A model generated the notes under the pieces. The model did no database searches, had not been told where the DNA came from, and worked only from the letters and a program-made list of their open reading frames with translations. Positions 22,706-30,840 of a stretch of DNA of 64,000 nt are shown piece after piece. Position numbers and translations under genes: made by a program. Within the stretch, counting starts at the first letter, position 1. Each line of letters starts with the position of its first letter. The DNA is taken from NCBI GenBank assembly GCA_035502095.1, contig DATJUX010000025.1, forward strand, positions 127,872 through 191,871. The letters are read 5' to 3'. Source of the stretch: JAKANT01 sp035502095. GTDB lineage: Bacteria; Pseudomonadota; Gammaproteobacteria; Burkholderiales; Burkholderiaceae_F.

Positions 22706-24178
22706 CTACGAAACCTCCGGCGGCGCCGCGCGCATGGCGGCGAGCTTCTCGTACAAGGTCGCGCGCGAGATGCCGAGCAGCTTCGCCGCGGAGACCTTGT
22801 TGCCGCCCGTGGCGGCGAGCGCCGAGCGGATCGACTCGCGTTCGAGTTCGGCGATCCGCTGCGGAAGAGGGGAGGTGCTGCCGCCCTGCCGTTCGTTCGC
22901 TGCCGCCCCGGCCCTCCACGGCACGGCGGGGGAGGGGGCTGAAGTCAGCAGCACGTCGGTGAAATCTTCGGCGTCGAGGCGGATCTTGTCGGTGAGCATC
23001 GCCGCCTGCTCGAGCGCATTGCGCAGCTCGCGCACGTTGCCGCGCCACGCGTGTTCGGCGAGCCGCTGCAATGCGGCCGGCGTCAGCTCGCGTTGCGGCA
23101 TGCCGCTGCGCGTCGCGATCTGTTCGAGCAGCGACTCGGCCAGGGCATCCAGGTCCGCGAGCCGCTCGCGCAACGCCGGAACGCGGATCGGCAGCACGTT
23201 GAGGCGATAAAAGAGATCGGCGCGAAACTGGCCCGCGTCCACCAGCGCCTTCAGGTCGCGGCTGGTCGCGGCGATGACGCGCACGTCGATCTTTTCCACC
23301 TTGTTGGAGCCGAGCGCCTCGATCTCCTGCTCCTGCAGCGCGCGCAGCAGCTTCGCCTGCAGCGCGAGCGGCATGTCGCCGATCTCGTCCAGGAACAACG
23401 TGCCGCCATCGGCCAGCTTGAACTTGCCGTCGCGTTGCCTGCGCTCGGCCCCGGTGAACGCGCCGGGCGCCACGCCGAAGAACTCGGCCTCGATCAGCGT
23501 ATCGGGAACCGCGGCAAGGTTGATGCCGATGAACGGCTTGTCGGCGCGCGACGACGCCGCATGGATCGCGTGCGCAAGCAGCTCCTTGCCGGTGCCGGTT
23601 TCGCCCAGGAGCAACACGGTCGAATCGGTGGCTGCGGCGCGCCGCGCCTGGCGCTTGACCTCGGCCGTCGCGGGGCTCGAGCCGATGAAGCTCGCGAACG
23701 TGTACTTCGGCCGGCGCTGCACGGCGAGTTCGCGCCGCGCCTCGTCGAGATCGCGTTGCAGCCGCGCGAACTTCCCGATCAGCGGCTGCAGCGTGGTCTC
23801 GGGATGATCGAACAGCACCATGCCGAGCGCGCCGATCACTTCGCCGTGGTCGTCGCGCAGCGGGATGCGGCTGACGACGAACGTGCCGGCCTTGTTGGTC
23901 AGCAGGTCGACGAGGATCGGCTTGCCGGTCTCGAGCACCTTGTGCATCAAGGTGTTGTGCACCACGTCCTGGACCGGCTTGCCGACGAAATCCTGCTCGC
24001 GCTCGAAGCCGAGCGCGGGCAGGAAGCGCTTGTAAGCCTCGTTGATCCAGACGACGTGCCCGGTGCGATCCACCAGCAGCATGCCCTGTGCCGCGTTGGC
24101 GAACAGATCGAACATCGAACGTGCGGCGAGTTTCAGGATGCTCGCCGCATCGCTGGGCAACGATGTTCGCTTCGACAT
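22706..24178 (-). CDS. Sigma-54-dependent activator (PAS, AAA+, Fis-type HTH)
   Basis: The 490-residue protein has a PAS sensor (about 22-125; GMLLVDRTGHVVWINEAYKRFL), a coiled linker, an AAA+ domain with Walker A GETGTGKE (192-199), the sigma-54 contact loop GAFTGA (239-244), Walker B LFLDEI (261-266) and an arginine-finger region FRADLFYRLNVLPIRVP, and a C-terminal Fis-type helix-turn-helix (NKVSAAKLLGISRATLYEKL). All motifs are intact, so it should remodel sigma-54 polymerase. It lies just upstream of the liv operon on the same strand, with the operon's sigma-54 promoter and two palindromes between, so it is very likely its activator. The PAS ligand is unknown. Confidence 0.95.
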   Translation of the reverse strand: MSKRTSLPSDAASILKLAARSMFDLFANAAQGMLLVDRTGHVVWINEAYKRFLPALGFEREQDFVGKPVQDVVHNTLMHKVLETGKPILVDLLTNKAGTFVVSRIPLRDDHGEVIGALGMVLFDHPETTLQPLIGKFARLQRDLDEARRELAVQRRPKYTFASFIGSSPATAEVKRQARRAAATDSTVLLLGETGTGKELLAHAIHAASSRADKPFIGINLAAVPDTLIEAEFFGVAPGAFTGAERRQRDGKFKLADGGTLFLDEIGDMPLALQAKLLRALQEQEIEALGSNKVEKIDVRVIAATSRDLKALVDAGQFRADLFYRLNVLPIRVPALRERLADLDALAESLLEQIATRSGMPQRELTPAALQRLAEHAWRGNVRELRNALEQAAMLTDKIRLDAEDFTDVLLTSAPSPAVPWRAGAAANERQGGSTSPLPQRIAELERESIRSALAATGGNKVSAAKLLGISRATLYEKLAAMRAAPPEVS

Positions 24179-24246
24179 GCCTTCCCTCCAGCGCGAGCTG
24201 CGGCCGATTCTATCCGCGGACGCGTGCCGTGCCGGTATAAAGCGCC

Positions 24247-24879
24247 ATGCGCTGCGAACTCGATCACCTCGTCATCGGCTGCAAGGATCTCGACCAGGGC
24301 TCCGCATGGCTCGCCGGCCTGCTTGGGGTCGAAGCCCAGGCCGGCGGCAAGCATCCGTTGATGGGCACGCACAACCGCCTCGTGCGTCTCGGCGCCGGGA
24401 GTTTCCTCGAGTTGATCGCGATCGATCCGGAAGCACCGCCACCCGCGCGCCCGCGCTGGTTCGGCCTCGATGCGCCCGCGCTGCAGGCGCGCCTGGCCGA
24501 CGCACCGGTTCTGTTGACGTGGGTGGTGCGCACCGACCGGATCGTGGAGGCGGTGACGCGTGTGCCGGAGCTCGGCCAGGTGCTCGCTGTGTCGCGCGGC
24601 ACTTTGACATGGCGCATCACGGTTCCCGAGGACGGCAGCCTGCAGTTCGGCGGCCTTCTGCCGACCGTGATCCAGTGGGACGGCGACCTGCATCCAGCCG
24701 CTGTGCTCGACGACAAGGGTTGCGAGCTGCAGGAGCTTGCGCTCGCACACCCGATGTCGGCCGGGCTGGTGCCCATGTTTCGCGCGTTGCGGATCGCCGG
24801 ACCGGTCGACCTCAAGCCGGGTCCGAAAGAACTGGTCGCGCACGTGCGGTCCCCGAAGGGGCTGGTGCGCGTTTCGTGA
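24247..24879 (+). CDS. Glyoxalase-like (VOC superfamily) protein
   Basis: The 210-residue protein begins MRCELDHLVIGCKDLDQGSAWLAGLLGVEAQAGGKHPLMGTHNRLVRLGAGSFLELIAIDP, the pattern of the Glyoxalase_3-type VOC family: His in DHLVIG, His in GTHN and Glu in FLELIAID, the likely metal or substrate ligands. A second module follows with WRITVPEDGSLQFGGLLPTVIQWDGDLHPA. Substrate is unknown. It is divergent from the sigma-54 activator gene with 68 bases between the starts. It is unrelated in sequence detail to the cassette VOC gene at 15251. Confidence 0.85.
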   Translation: MRCELDHLVIGCKDLDQGSAWLAGLLGVEAQAGGKHPLMGTHNRLVRLGAGSFLELIAIDPEAPPPARPRWFGLDAPALQARLADAPVLLTWVVRTDRIVEAVTRVPELGQVLAVSRGTLTWRITVPEDGSLQFGGLLPTVIQWDGDLHPAAVLDDKGCELQELALAHPMSAGLVPMFRALRIAGPVDLKPGPKELVAHVRSPKGLVRVS

Positions 24880-24994
24880 TGCCGTGTGAGCCGGGCGCCC
24901 TCAGGCGCGCCGGCGCAGAGTCTCGAGGGCTTCGATCGCCGCGACGCCTCCGGTCGGGCGACTGCGCTTCGGCACCGGCTGCACCATGATCCGG

Positions 24995-25855
24995 CTAGCG
25001 CGCGAACTCGTAGGCGATCGACTCGATGGTGCCGCGCCAGTATGGCTTGCGCCCTTGCGGCGTGAGCCAGGTGACCTCGCCGCGCAGTGGCACGCGCATG
25101 CCGTCGCGCACCGCGTAATCCCAGAATCGACCTTCCCACGGCAGCAACTCGACGCGGTCGCCATCCAGGCGGCCGCGCGCATCGGCGTGCACGGTCTCGA
25201 TCAGGCCGTCCTCGTCGAAGCGGAACGTCAACGCGACGACGTTCTGTCCGTCCACCAGCGTCGCGAGGGCGCTGCGCGCGTCGATCGCTCGCCAGCGCAC
25301 GCCCTGGCGCGGAAGCAAGGCGGTCGGAAACCACGCGGCCTCGGCGAGGAAGCGCATCAACTCGCCGCGCGCCAGTTCACCGCCGCCGCGGAGGTTGGCG
25401 AGCGGCACGAGTCCGAGGATGGCCGGCCGCAAACAGCCTTCGCCGGCAATGTAAGCGTCGTGCACGTGGACCGTCACGCCGGGGGCCATGGTCATGCGCG
25501 CGTCCCAGACGAAGCCCGGATCCCGGACGACGATGCGCTGCGCCGCGGTGAAAGGTATCCATCGTTCCGCGGTGGTGCTCAGATTGAAGGTGCCGACCTG
25601 AGTCAGCCGTGCCGTGCTGACCATGGGCTGCCCGGGCCGCAGCACGGCGCCAAAATAGTGTCGGACCGGCGCCGGCAGGTCGTCGACTTCATAAGGCGCA
25701 TACGCGCCCGCCTGCGTCTTCACGCGCTGGGTCTCGAGGCGCGCATGGAGTTCGCGCGTACGCCTGGCCCAGCGCCCCGCGCCATAAAGTGCGAGCAATG
25801 CCAGCGCGGCGAGCAGCAGAGCGACGCCGCCGATGATCCATTCGAGCCACAGCAT
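24995..25855 (-). CDS. DUF6920 family membrane-anchored protein
   Basis: From the ATG at 25855 the product has 286 residues with one N-terminal anchor (MLWLEWIIGGVALLLAALALLALYGAGRW). The body matches the DUF6920 pattern: DLPAPVRHYFGAVL, STARLTQVGTFNL, RWIPFTAAQRIVVRDPGFVWDARMTM, DAYIAGEGCLRPAILGLVPLA, GELMRFLAEAAWFPTALLP, RWRAIDARSA and GEVTWLTPQGRKPYWRGTI. The function of the family is unknown. I reject the longer frame to 26059 because it runs across the intergenic region and into the divergent gene. An FNR-like box lies 61 bases upstream. Confidence 0.8.
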   Translation of the reverse strand: MLWLEWIIGGVALLLAALALLALYGAGRWARRTRELHARLETQRVKTQAGAYAPYEVDDLPAPVRHYFGAVLRPGQPMVSTARLTQVGTFNLSTTAERWIPFTAAQRIVVRDPGFVWDARMTMAPGVTVHVHDAYIAGEGCLRPAILGLVPLANLRGGGELARGELMRFLAEAAWFPTALLPRQGVRWRAIDARSALATLVDGQNVVALTFRFDEDGLIETVHADARGRLDGDRVELLPWEGRFWDYAVRDGMRVPLRGEVTWLTPQGRKPYWRGTIESIAYEFAR

Positions 25856-25915
25856 GGAAAGTCTGCTCGCCGAGCCTGCAATGCGCCGATTGTCAGCGCG
25901 TGATGCGGCCCGCTC

Positions 25916-25929
25916 TTGACCTGCGTCAA
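25916..25929. promoter_or_regulatory. FNR/Dnr-like box between divergent genes
   Basis: TTGACCTGCGTCAA is a perfect TTGAC-N4-GTCAA dyad, close to the FNR-family consensus TTGAT-N4-ATCAA. It lies between the starts of the DUF6920 gene (25855) and the amidohydrolase gene (25979). It could act on either or both under low oxygen or nitrosative conditions. Confidence 0.55.
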
Positions 25930-25978
25930 GCGGCCGCGGGCGCTTGCGCCAGAATGCGGCCGCGAACCGCAGCAAAAA

Positions 25979-27022
25979 ATGCTCGTCTTTCACAACCCCG
26001 TACACGACAGGCACGCCGGCAAGCTGGAGATGTTTCGCGGCCGGCTGGTGCCGTGCCATGAATCGCCTGCGCGGCTGCAGTTCGTGCTGGATGAACTGCG
26101 GCGTCGCCCCGTCGGAGAGCTACGCGCTCCCGGCCGACCCGACCTCGATTTGATCCGGCGCGTGCACAGCGTTCGGTACGTGGCATTCCTCGCAAGCGCG
26201 TGGAACGAATGGGTCGCGCTCGATCCGGCCAACGAGCAGCTCGACGTGCTGCCGTCCGTGTGGCCGATTCGAGGCTTCCGCCACGACATCGCGCCTTCCA
26301 ACTTCGCCGCGCGGGTCGGCCTGTTTTCTTTCGACGCCGGCTCGCCGCTGACCGCCGGTACGTGGGAGGCGGCGCGCACCGGCGCCGCATGCGCCATCGA
26401 TGCCGCGCGCGCGGTTGCCGGCGGTGCGCGCGCAGCGATGGCCTTGACCCGTCCGCCGGGCCATCATGCCGGGAGCGATTTCTTCGGCGGCTATTGCTTC
26501 CTCAACAACGCCGCGCTCGCGGCCCAGTCGCTGCGCGACGCCGGCCTGCTACGCGTGGCCGTGCTCGACGTCGACTATCACCATGGCAATGGCACGCAGA
26601 GCATTTTCTACGAGCGTGCGGACGTGTTCACCGTTTCGATCCACGGCGATCCGGTCACTGAATATCCGTTCTTCCTCGGTCATGCCAACGAATTCGGGCA
26701 CGGTCCGGGCCTCGGGTTCAACCTGAACCTGCCGCTCGACAGAGGAACCGGATTCGCAAAGTGGGGGCAGGCACTGCAGCAGGCGCTCGACGCCATCGCG
26801 AGCTTCGGTGCCGATGGGCTCGTGGTCGCGCTGGGCGTCGATACGTTCGAGGGCGATCCCATCTCGGGCTTCAGGCTGAAAAGCGCCGACTACCTGCGAG
26901 TCGGTGAATCGATTGCGCGGGCGGGACTGCCGACCGTGTTCGTGATGGAGGGCGGCTATGCGGTCGCCGAGATCGGCGTGAACGTGGTCAACGTGCTCGA
27001 AGGATTTGTCGGGGCATCTTGA
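25979..27022 (+). CDS. Histone-deacetylase superfamily amidohydrolase (acetylpolyamine deacetylase-like)
   Basis: The 347-residue protein starts at the ATG at 25979 (MLVFHNPVHDRHAGK). It has the class II HDAC-like core: RRVHSVRYVAFL, RPPGHHAGSDFFGGYCFLNNAALAA (His-His catalytic pair), VAVLDVDYHHGNGTQSIFYERADVFTVSIHGD (zinc ligands Asp and His), GFNLNLPLDRGTG and LVVALGVDTFEGDP (third zinc ligand Asp). The TEYPFF segment near the active site is typical of acetylpolyamine amidohydrolases, which remove acetyl groups from acetylated polyamines in the cytosol. The FNR-like box lies 50 bases upstream of the start. Confidence 0.92.
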   Translation: MLVFHNPVHDRHAGKLEMFRGRLVPCHESPARLQFVLDELRRRPVGELRAPGRPDLDLIRRVHSVRYVAFLASAWNEWVALDPANEQLDVLPSVWPIRGFRHDIAPSNFAARVGLFSFDAGSPLTAGTWEAARTGAACAIDAARAVAGGARAAMALTRPPGHHAGSDFFGGYCFLNNAALAAQSLRDAGLLRVAVLDVDYHHGNGTQSIFYERADVFTVSIHGDPVTEYPFFLGHANEFGHGPGLGFNLNLPLDRGTGFAKWGQALQQALDAIASFGADGLVVALGVDTFEGDPISGFRLKSADYLRVGESIARAGLPTVFVMEGGYAVAEIGVNVVNVLEGFVGAS

Positions 27023-27208
27023 CGCTGTGTCGTGTGGGGAACGGGAGATCCGATGTTGCGCACGGCGGGAAAACCAGATGCCGATCGCGCGGATCCGCGG
27101 CCTCTTCCGCCACCGGTTCCCGGCCCTGCCACGACGTTGTCGTCCGCGGCCGCGCCAATCGGATTTCGTCGTTAAGCTTTCTTCGTTGCCCGGTCGTGGC
27201 GAGCGATC

Positions 27209-28420
27209 GTGTCCTTCCTCGAAACCGACGTGCTGGTGATCGGCGCCGGGCCCGCGGGCTCCGCGGCCGCACGCACGGCGGCGCAACTCGGATCTCGCGT
27301 CGTGTTGGTCGACCGGCATCGGTTCCCGCGCGACAAGGTGTGCGGCGATGCGCTGATCCCCGATGCGCTCGAAGCGCTCGCACGGCTCGGGCTGAATGCG
27401 CGTGTGCTGGCGGAGGCGCGCCCGCTGGGGTCGCTGCGCATCTACGCGCCGAACGGGCGCTGCGTCGAGCTGTACGCCCAGATGGGATGCCTGCCGCGCA
27501 GCCGGCTCGACGAGCTGATGCGTGAAGGCGCCGAGCAGGCCGGCGCGACGTTCCTCGCGCCCTGCGCACTCGCGCAGGCGCTGGACCGCGATGGGGTGAT
27601 CGCGGGCGCCACGTTCGAACCCGCGGCCGGCGGTGCGCCGATCACCGTGCGGGCGCGTCTCACGCTGCTTGCCACCGGCGCGGCGGCCGGACCGCTGCTG
27701 AAGTTCGGCGTGTGCGAAAGAAGACCCGCCAGCGCGATCGCCGCGCGCGTTTACGTACGCGCACCGCAACGCTTCGCCGTCGAGCACGACCATCTTTGCA
27801 TCTCGTACGACCGCCACGTCTGCCCCGGCTACGGCTGGCTGTTTCCGGGCCCGGACGGCGTGTTCAATGTCGGCGTCGGTTATTTCGACGACACGAAGGC
27901 GCGGCCGCCCACCACGAACATCCGCCGTCTGTTCGACCGTTTCGTGCAGACGTTTGCACCGGCGCGCGCGCTGCTGGCGGTCGCGACGCCTCTCACCGAC
28001 CTGCGCGGCGCGCCGCTGCGCACGGCGCTGGCGGGCGCGCATCTCAGCCGACCCGGTCTGCTCGTCATCGGCGAGGCAGCCGGAACGACGTATTCATTCA
28101 GCGGCGAAGGAATCGGCAAGGCGATCGCGAGCGGGATCGTCGCAGGCGAGATCGCCGCGCGCGCACCGCGCGACACGCAGGCGGCGATCGACGCGGCGCG
28201 CACCTACGCAGCGTGCATCCGGTCGGATTTTGCCGAGCGGTTTCGCGCATACAAGATCGCGCAAGGATGGCTCGCCTACCCAGCCGTCCTCGGGTTCCTG
28301 GCGCGCCGCGCCGCCGCCGGCGGGTACGTGCGCCAGCAGCTTCAGGCGCTGTTGACCGAGACGGGAGATCCAAGTGAGCTCTTCTCGGTCGCCGGCCTCT
28401 TGAAGTCCTGCCTGCGCTAG
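27209..28420 (+). CDS. FAD-dependent oxidoreductase, geranylgeranyl-reductase family
   Basis: The 403-residue flavoprotein starts at a GTG and opens with the FAD motif VLVIGAGPAGSAAARTAAQLG, followed by LVDRHRFPRDKVCGDALIP, the KxCGD segment typical of geranylgeranyl reductases and related halogenase-like enzymes. The second FAD motif is GLLVIGEAAGTTYSFSGEGIGKAIASG. Related enzymes reduce isoprenoid chains or oxidise/halogenate aromatic substrates. No pathway genes surround it, so the substrate is open. It is convergent with the MFS gene at 28506. Confidence 0.88.
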   Translation: MSFLETDVLVIGAGPAGSAAARTAAQLGSRVVLVDRHRFPRDKVCGDALIPDALEALARLGLNARVLAEARPLGSLRIYAPNGRCVELYAQMGCLPRSRLDELMREGAEQAGATFLAPCALAQALDRDGVIAGATFEPAAGGAPITVRARLTLLATGAAAGPLLKFGVCERRPASAIAARVYVRAPQRFAVEHDHLCISYDRHVCPGYGWLFPGPDGVFNVGVGYFDDTKARPPTTNIRRLFDRFVQTFAPARALLAVATPLTDLRGAPLRTALAGAHLSRPGLLVIGEAAGTTYSFSGEGIGKAIASGIVAGEIAARAPRDTQAAIDAARTYAACIRSDFAERFRAYKIAQGWLAYPAVLGFLARRAAAGGYVRQQLQALLTETGDPSELFSVAGLLKSCLR

Positions 28421-28423
28421 TCC

Positions 28424-28457
28424 GTATTCATCCGCGGAAATCCGCGTCGAAAGGCCC
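28424..28457. repeat. Intergenic repeat family B, short copy 1
   Basis: TTCATCCGCGGAAATCCGCGT, just after the stop of the FAD reductase gene, matches the core of the longer copies at 37061 and 47667. Those are built from GCGGAT units in both orientations. Confidence 0.5.
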
Positions 28458-28505
28458 TTCGCTCTCTACTCCCTACTCTCTATTCACCTGCAGGCTGCGT
28501 CGCCG

Positions 28506-29672
28506 TCACGTCGGCAGCCGCCTCGCACCCCACGCCAGCAGCAGCGCGCCGATGACCACCACGCCAAGGGCCCAGCCGAGCGACATCGCGTGCGCGATGC
28601 TTCCAACCAGCGGCGGCCCGAGGACGAAACCGAGGTAGCCGACCGACGACACGGTGGCGATTGCCGCGGCGGGCGAGACGCCGGGCACCTTGGTGGCGCC
28701 GATGAAGAGGATCGGCACCACGTTGGCGAAACCGATGCCGACCAGCGCGAAGCCGATCAGCGCGACGACCGGATTGCGCGCGAGCAGAGCCGCCGCCATC
28801 GCCACCGCGGCCAGCAGCGTGCTTGCGGCAAGCAAGCGTCGCGCGCTGACGCGTGTCCTCAGCGCATCGCCGGTGAACCGCGTCGCCGCCATCGCCGCCG
28901 AGAAGCTCGCGTATCCGAGCGCCGCCAGCGCCGGTGGCGCCGCGGTCTGCGTCTGCATGTACAGCACGCTCCAGTCGTACATGGCGCCTTCGGCCAGCAG
29001 GCCGACGGCCGCGAGCATGCCCAGGAGGGCCAGGGTGCCGCGCGGCAGGCGATAGCCGGACCGGTGTTCGGGATGCTGCGGGTGTACCGGCAGCATGAAC
29101 ACGCTTGCGCACGCGATCAGCGCCGCCAGCAGGACGCCGAGGCCGGCGAGTTGCCAGGCGGGCGGCACGTCGGCGGCGATCAGGAGCGCGCCCACGCCTG
29201 CGCCGCTCATGCCGCCGACGCTGAACATACCGTGGAAGTTGCTCATCACCTTCTTGTCGCTGTGCTCCTCGAGCACCGTTCCTTCCGCGTTGATCGACAC
29301 ATCGAACAGTCCGCTCGCACCGCCGAAGATCCACATCAGCGGGAGTAGTGCGAGCAGCGTGGTGCCGTGGACCACGAGGGCCAGCGCCGCGCAGAGCACC
29401 AGCCCGGCGACGAGCACGACCAGCCGCGCACTGAAGCGGGAAACCAGCCGGCCCGCCCACGACAGGCACATCACGGCGCCCACCGCCACCGCAAGCAGCG
29501 CGATCGACAGCGTGCCCTCGCTGAGGCCGTAATGCGCCTTGACCGTGGGGATGTGCACGCCCCAGACGCCGGCGCTGAAGCCGAGCGCGAGGAACTGCAT
29601 GCGCGTGGCCCAGCGCGCGGCGCGCAGGCGCGCGGCGGGGTTGCGGCCCAGGGCCAGCACGGCGGCGTTCAT
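28506..29672 (-). CDS. MFS transporter
   Basis: From the ATG at 29672 the protein has 388 residues and about twelve hydrophobic spans, e.g. RMQFLALGFSAGVWGVHIPTVKAHYGLSEGTLSIALLAVAVGAVMCLSWAGRL, whose end is the loop 2-3 region, and GMFSVGGMSGAGVGALLI. The short N-terminus and the FHGMFSVGG motif recall the YbjJ-type branch, but the substrate is unknown. It is divergent from a DeoR-type regulator gene 140 bases away, a common pairing in which the regulator controls the transporter. Confidence 0.9.
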   Translation of the reverse strand: MNAAVLALGRNPAARLRAARWATRMQFLALGFSAGVWGVHIPTVKAHYGLSEGTLSIALLAVAVGAVMCLSWAGRLVSRFSARLVVLVAGLVLCAALALVVHGTTLLALLPLMWIFGGASGLFDVSINAEGTVLEEHSDKKVMSNFHGMFSVGGMSGAGVGALLIAADVPPAWQLAGLGVLLAALIACASVFMLPVHPQHPEHRSGYRLPRGTLALLGMLAAVGLLAEGAMYDWSVLYMQTQTAAPPALAALGYASFSAAMAATRFTGDALRTRVSARRLLAASTLLAAVAMAAALLARNPVVALIGFALVGIGFANVVPILFIGATKVPGVSPAAAIATVSSVGYLGFVLGPPLVGSIAHAMSLGWALGVVVIGALLLAWGARRLPT

Positions 29673-29812
29673 GCCCCTCGCGCCGCGCGGGCGGCGGCGG
29701 AAGCGGGGTGGGGGATCGGGCGGACGCTCTGCATGGCGGGCGGCGGGTAAAGCTGGCTTGGTCGGCGCAATTGTGCTTGAATCGGCAAATTCGTGCAAAT
29801 ATCGGAAAAACC

Positions 29813-30607
29813 ATGGCGCGACCATCCAGTCCACCTGCCGCGCGGGCGACGGCGATTCCGCGCTTCGCGCAGGAGCGCCAGCGCGAGATCGCACAGACGC
29901 TGCGCGAAAGCGGCCGCGTCGAGGTGGCGGCACTCGCCGCGCACTACGACGTATCGGAGGACACGATCCGGCGCGACCTGCGCCTGCTGGCGTCGCACGG
30001 CCTGGTGCAGAAGACCCACGGCGGCGCGGTCGCGCTGCATGCGGCCGTCATCCCCGCCGCCGAACGTGCCGGCGTGCGGGCGCAGGCCAAGCGCGCCATC
30101 GCGCAGGCGGGCGCCGCCCACGTACGGCCGCACCAGACGCTGTTCATCGACGGCGGCACCACGACGCACGCACTCGCGCAGGAATTGCGCGCTGCCGGCG
30201 CGCCGCGGCCGCTGACCGTGGTCACGACGTCATTGGACGTGGCCACGGCCCTGCTCGACGACCGCCAGGTGCATCTCGTTCTTGCCGGCGGCGCGTGGAT
30301 GCCCGAGTCGCGCATCTTCGAGGGAGCGCAGGCGCTCGCGACGCTGCGGGCGCATCGTGCCGACATCGCGTTTCTCGGCGCCTGCGCCCTGCACCGACGG
30401 ATGGGCATCACCGCCAACGAAGCCGGCGACATGGCGCTCAAGCGGGCGATGATCGACGGCGCCGCGCAGCGCATCGTGCTCTCCGACGCGAGCAAGCTCG
30501 ACGCCGTGGCTCCGCATGCTGTCTGCGCGCTGGCCGAGATCGACCGCGTCATCTCCGATGCCGCGCCCGCCTGGCTGCGCAAGCAGGTGACGGTCGAGGT
30601 CGTCTAG
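29813..30607 (+). CDS. DeoR/GlpR family transcriptional regulator
   Basis: The 264-residue protein has the DeoR winged helix (FAQERQREIAQTLRESGRVEVAALAAHYDVSEDTIRRDLRLLASHGLVQKTHGGAV) and a DeoRC sugar-phosphate sensor domain (RPHQTLFIDGGTTTHALAQEL, VVTTSLDVATAL, LVLAGGAWMPESRIFEGAQAL, IAFLGACALHRRMGITANEAGDMALKRAMID, VLSDASKLD). Effectors are usually sugar phosphates. I start at the ATG at 29813, where the family begins. The stretch before it carries GCAAAT repeats (CGGCAAATTCGTGCAAATATCGG), a possible operator covering the divergent MFS promoter as well. Confidence 0.9.
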   Translation: MARPSSPPAARATAIPRFAQERQREIAQTLRESGRVEVAALAAHYDVSEDTIRRDLRLLASHGLVQKTHGGAVALHAAVIPAAERAGVRAQAKRAIAQAGAAHVRPHQTLFIDGGTTTHALAQELRAAGAPRPLTVVTTSLDVATALLDDRQVHLVLAGGAWMPESRIFEGAQALATLRAHRADIAFLGACALHRRMGITANEAGDMALKRAMIDGAAQRIVLSDASKLDAVAPHAVCALAEIDRVISDAAPAWLRKQVTVEVV

Positions 30608-30840
30608 CGAGCGCTCGAGGCGCGGGTTGCGGCACGGACAGCCCCGGCTAGATTTGCGCAATTCCGTATCGATCGGCGGCGCGCTCCCGTTGGCGGGCGC
30701 GGGATGCAGGCGGCGCCGCAACAATTTCGCGTCGTCGCCGCAACGGCCCGTTCACAAGGCATCGAAATCCGACCGCAACCCGGCTATAACCGCAACCTCG
30801 CCCAAAACCGCCCCACGACGGTCCCGAGCGCGGCGCGAAG

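Noticed and set aside
26549..28042. Minus-strand frame of 497 codons opposite the deacetylase and FAD reductase genes
   Set aside because: It spans two unrelated plus-strand genes and their spacer, and its translation is Arg-rich low complexity.
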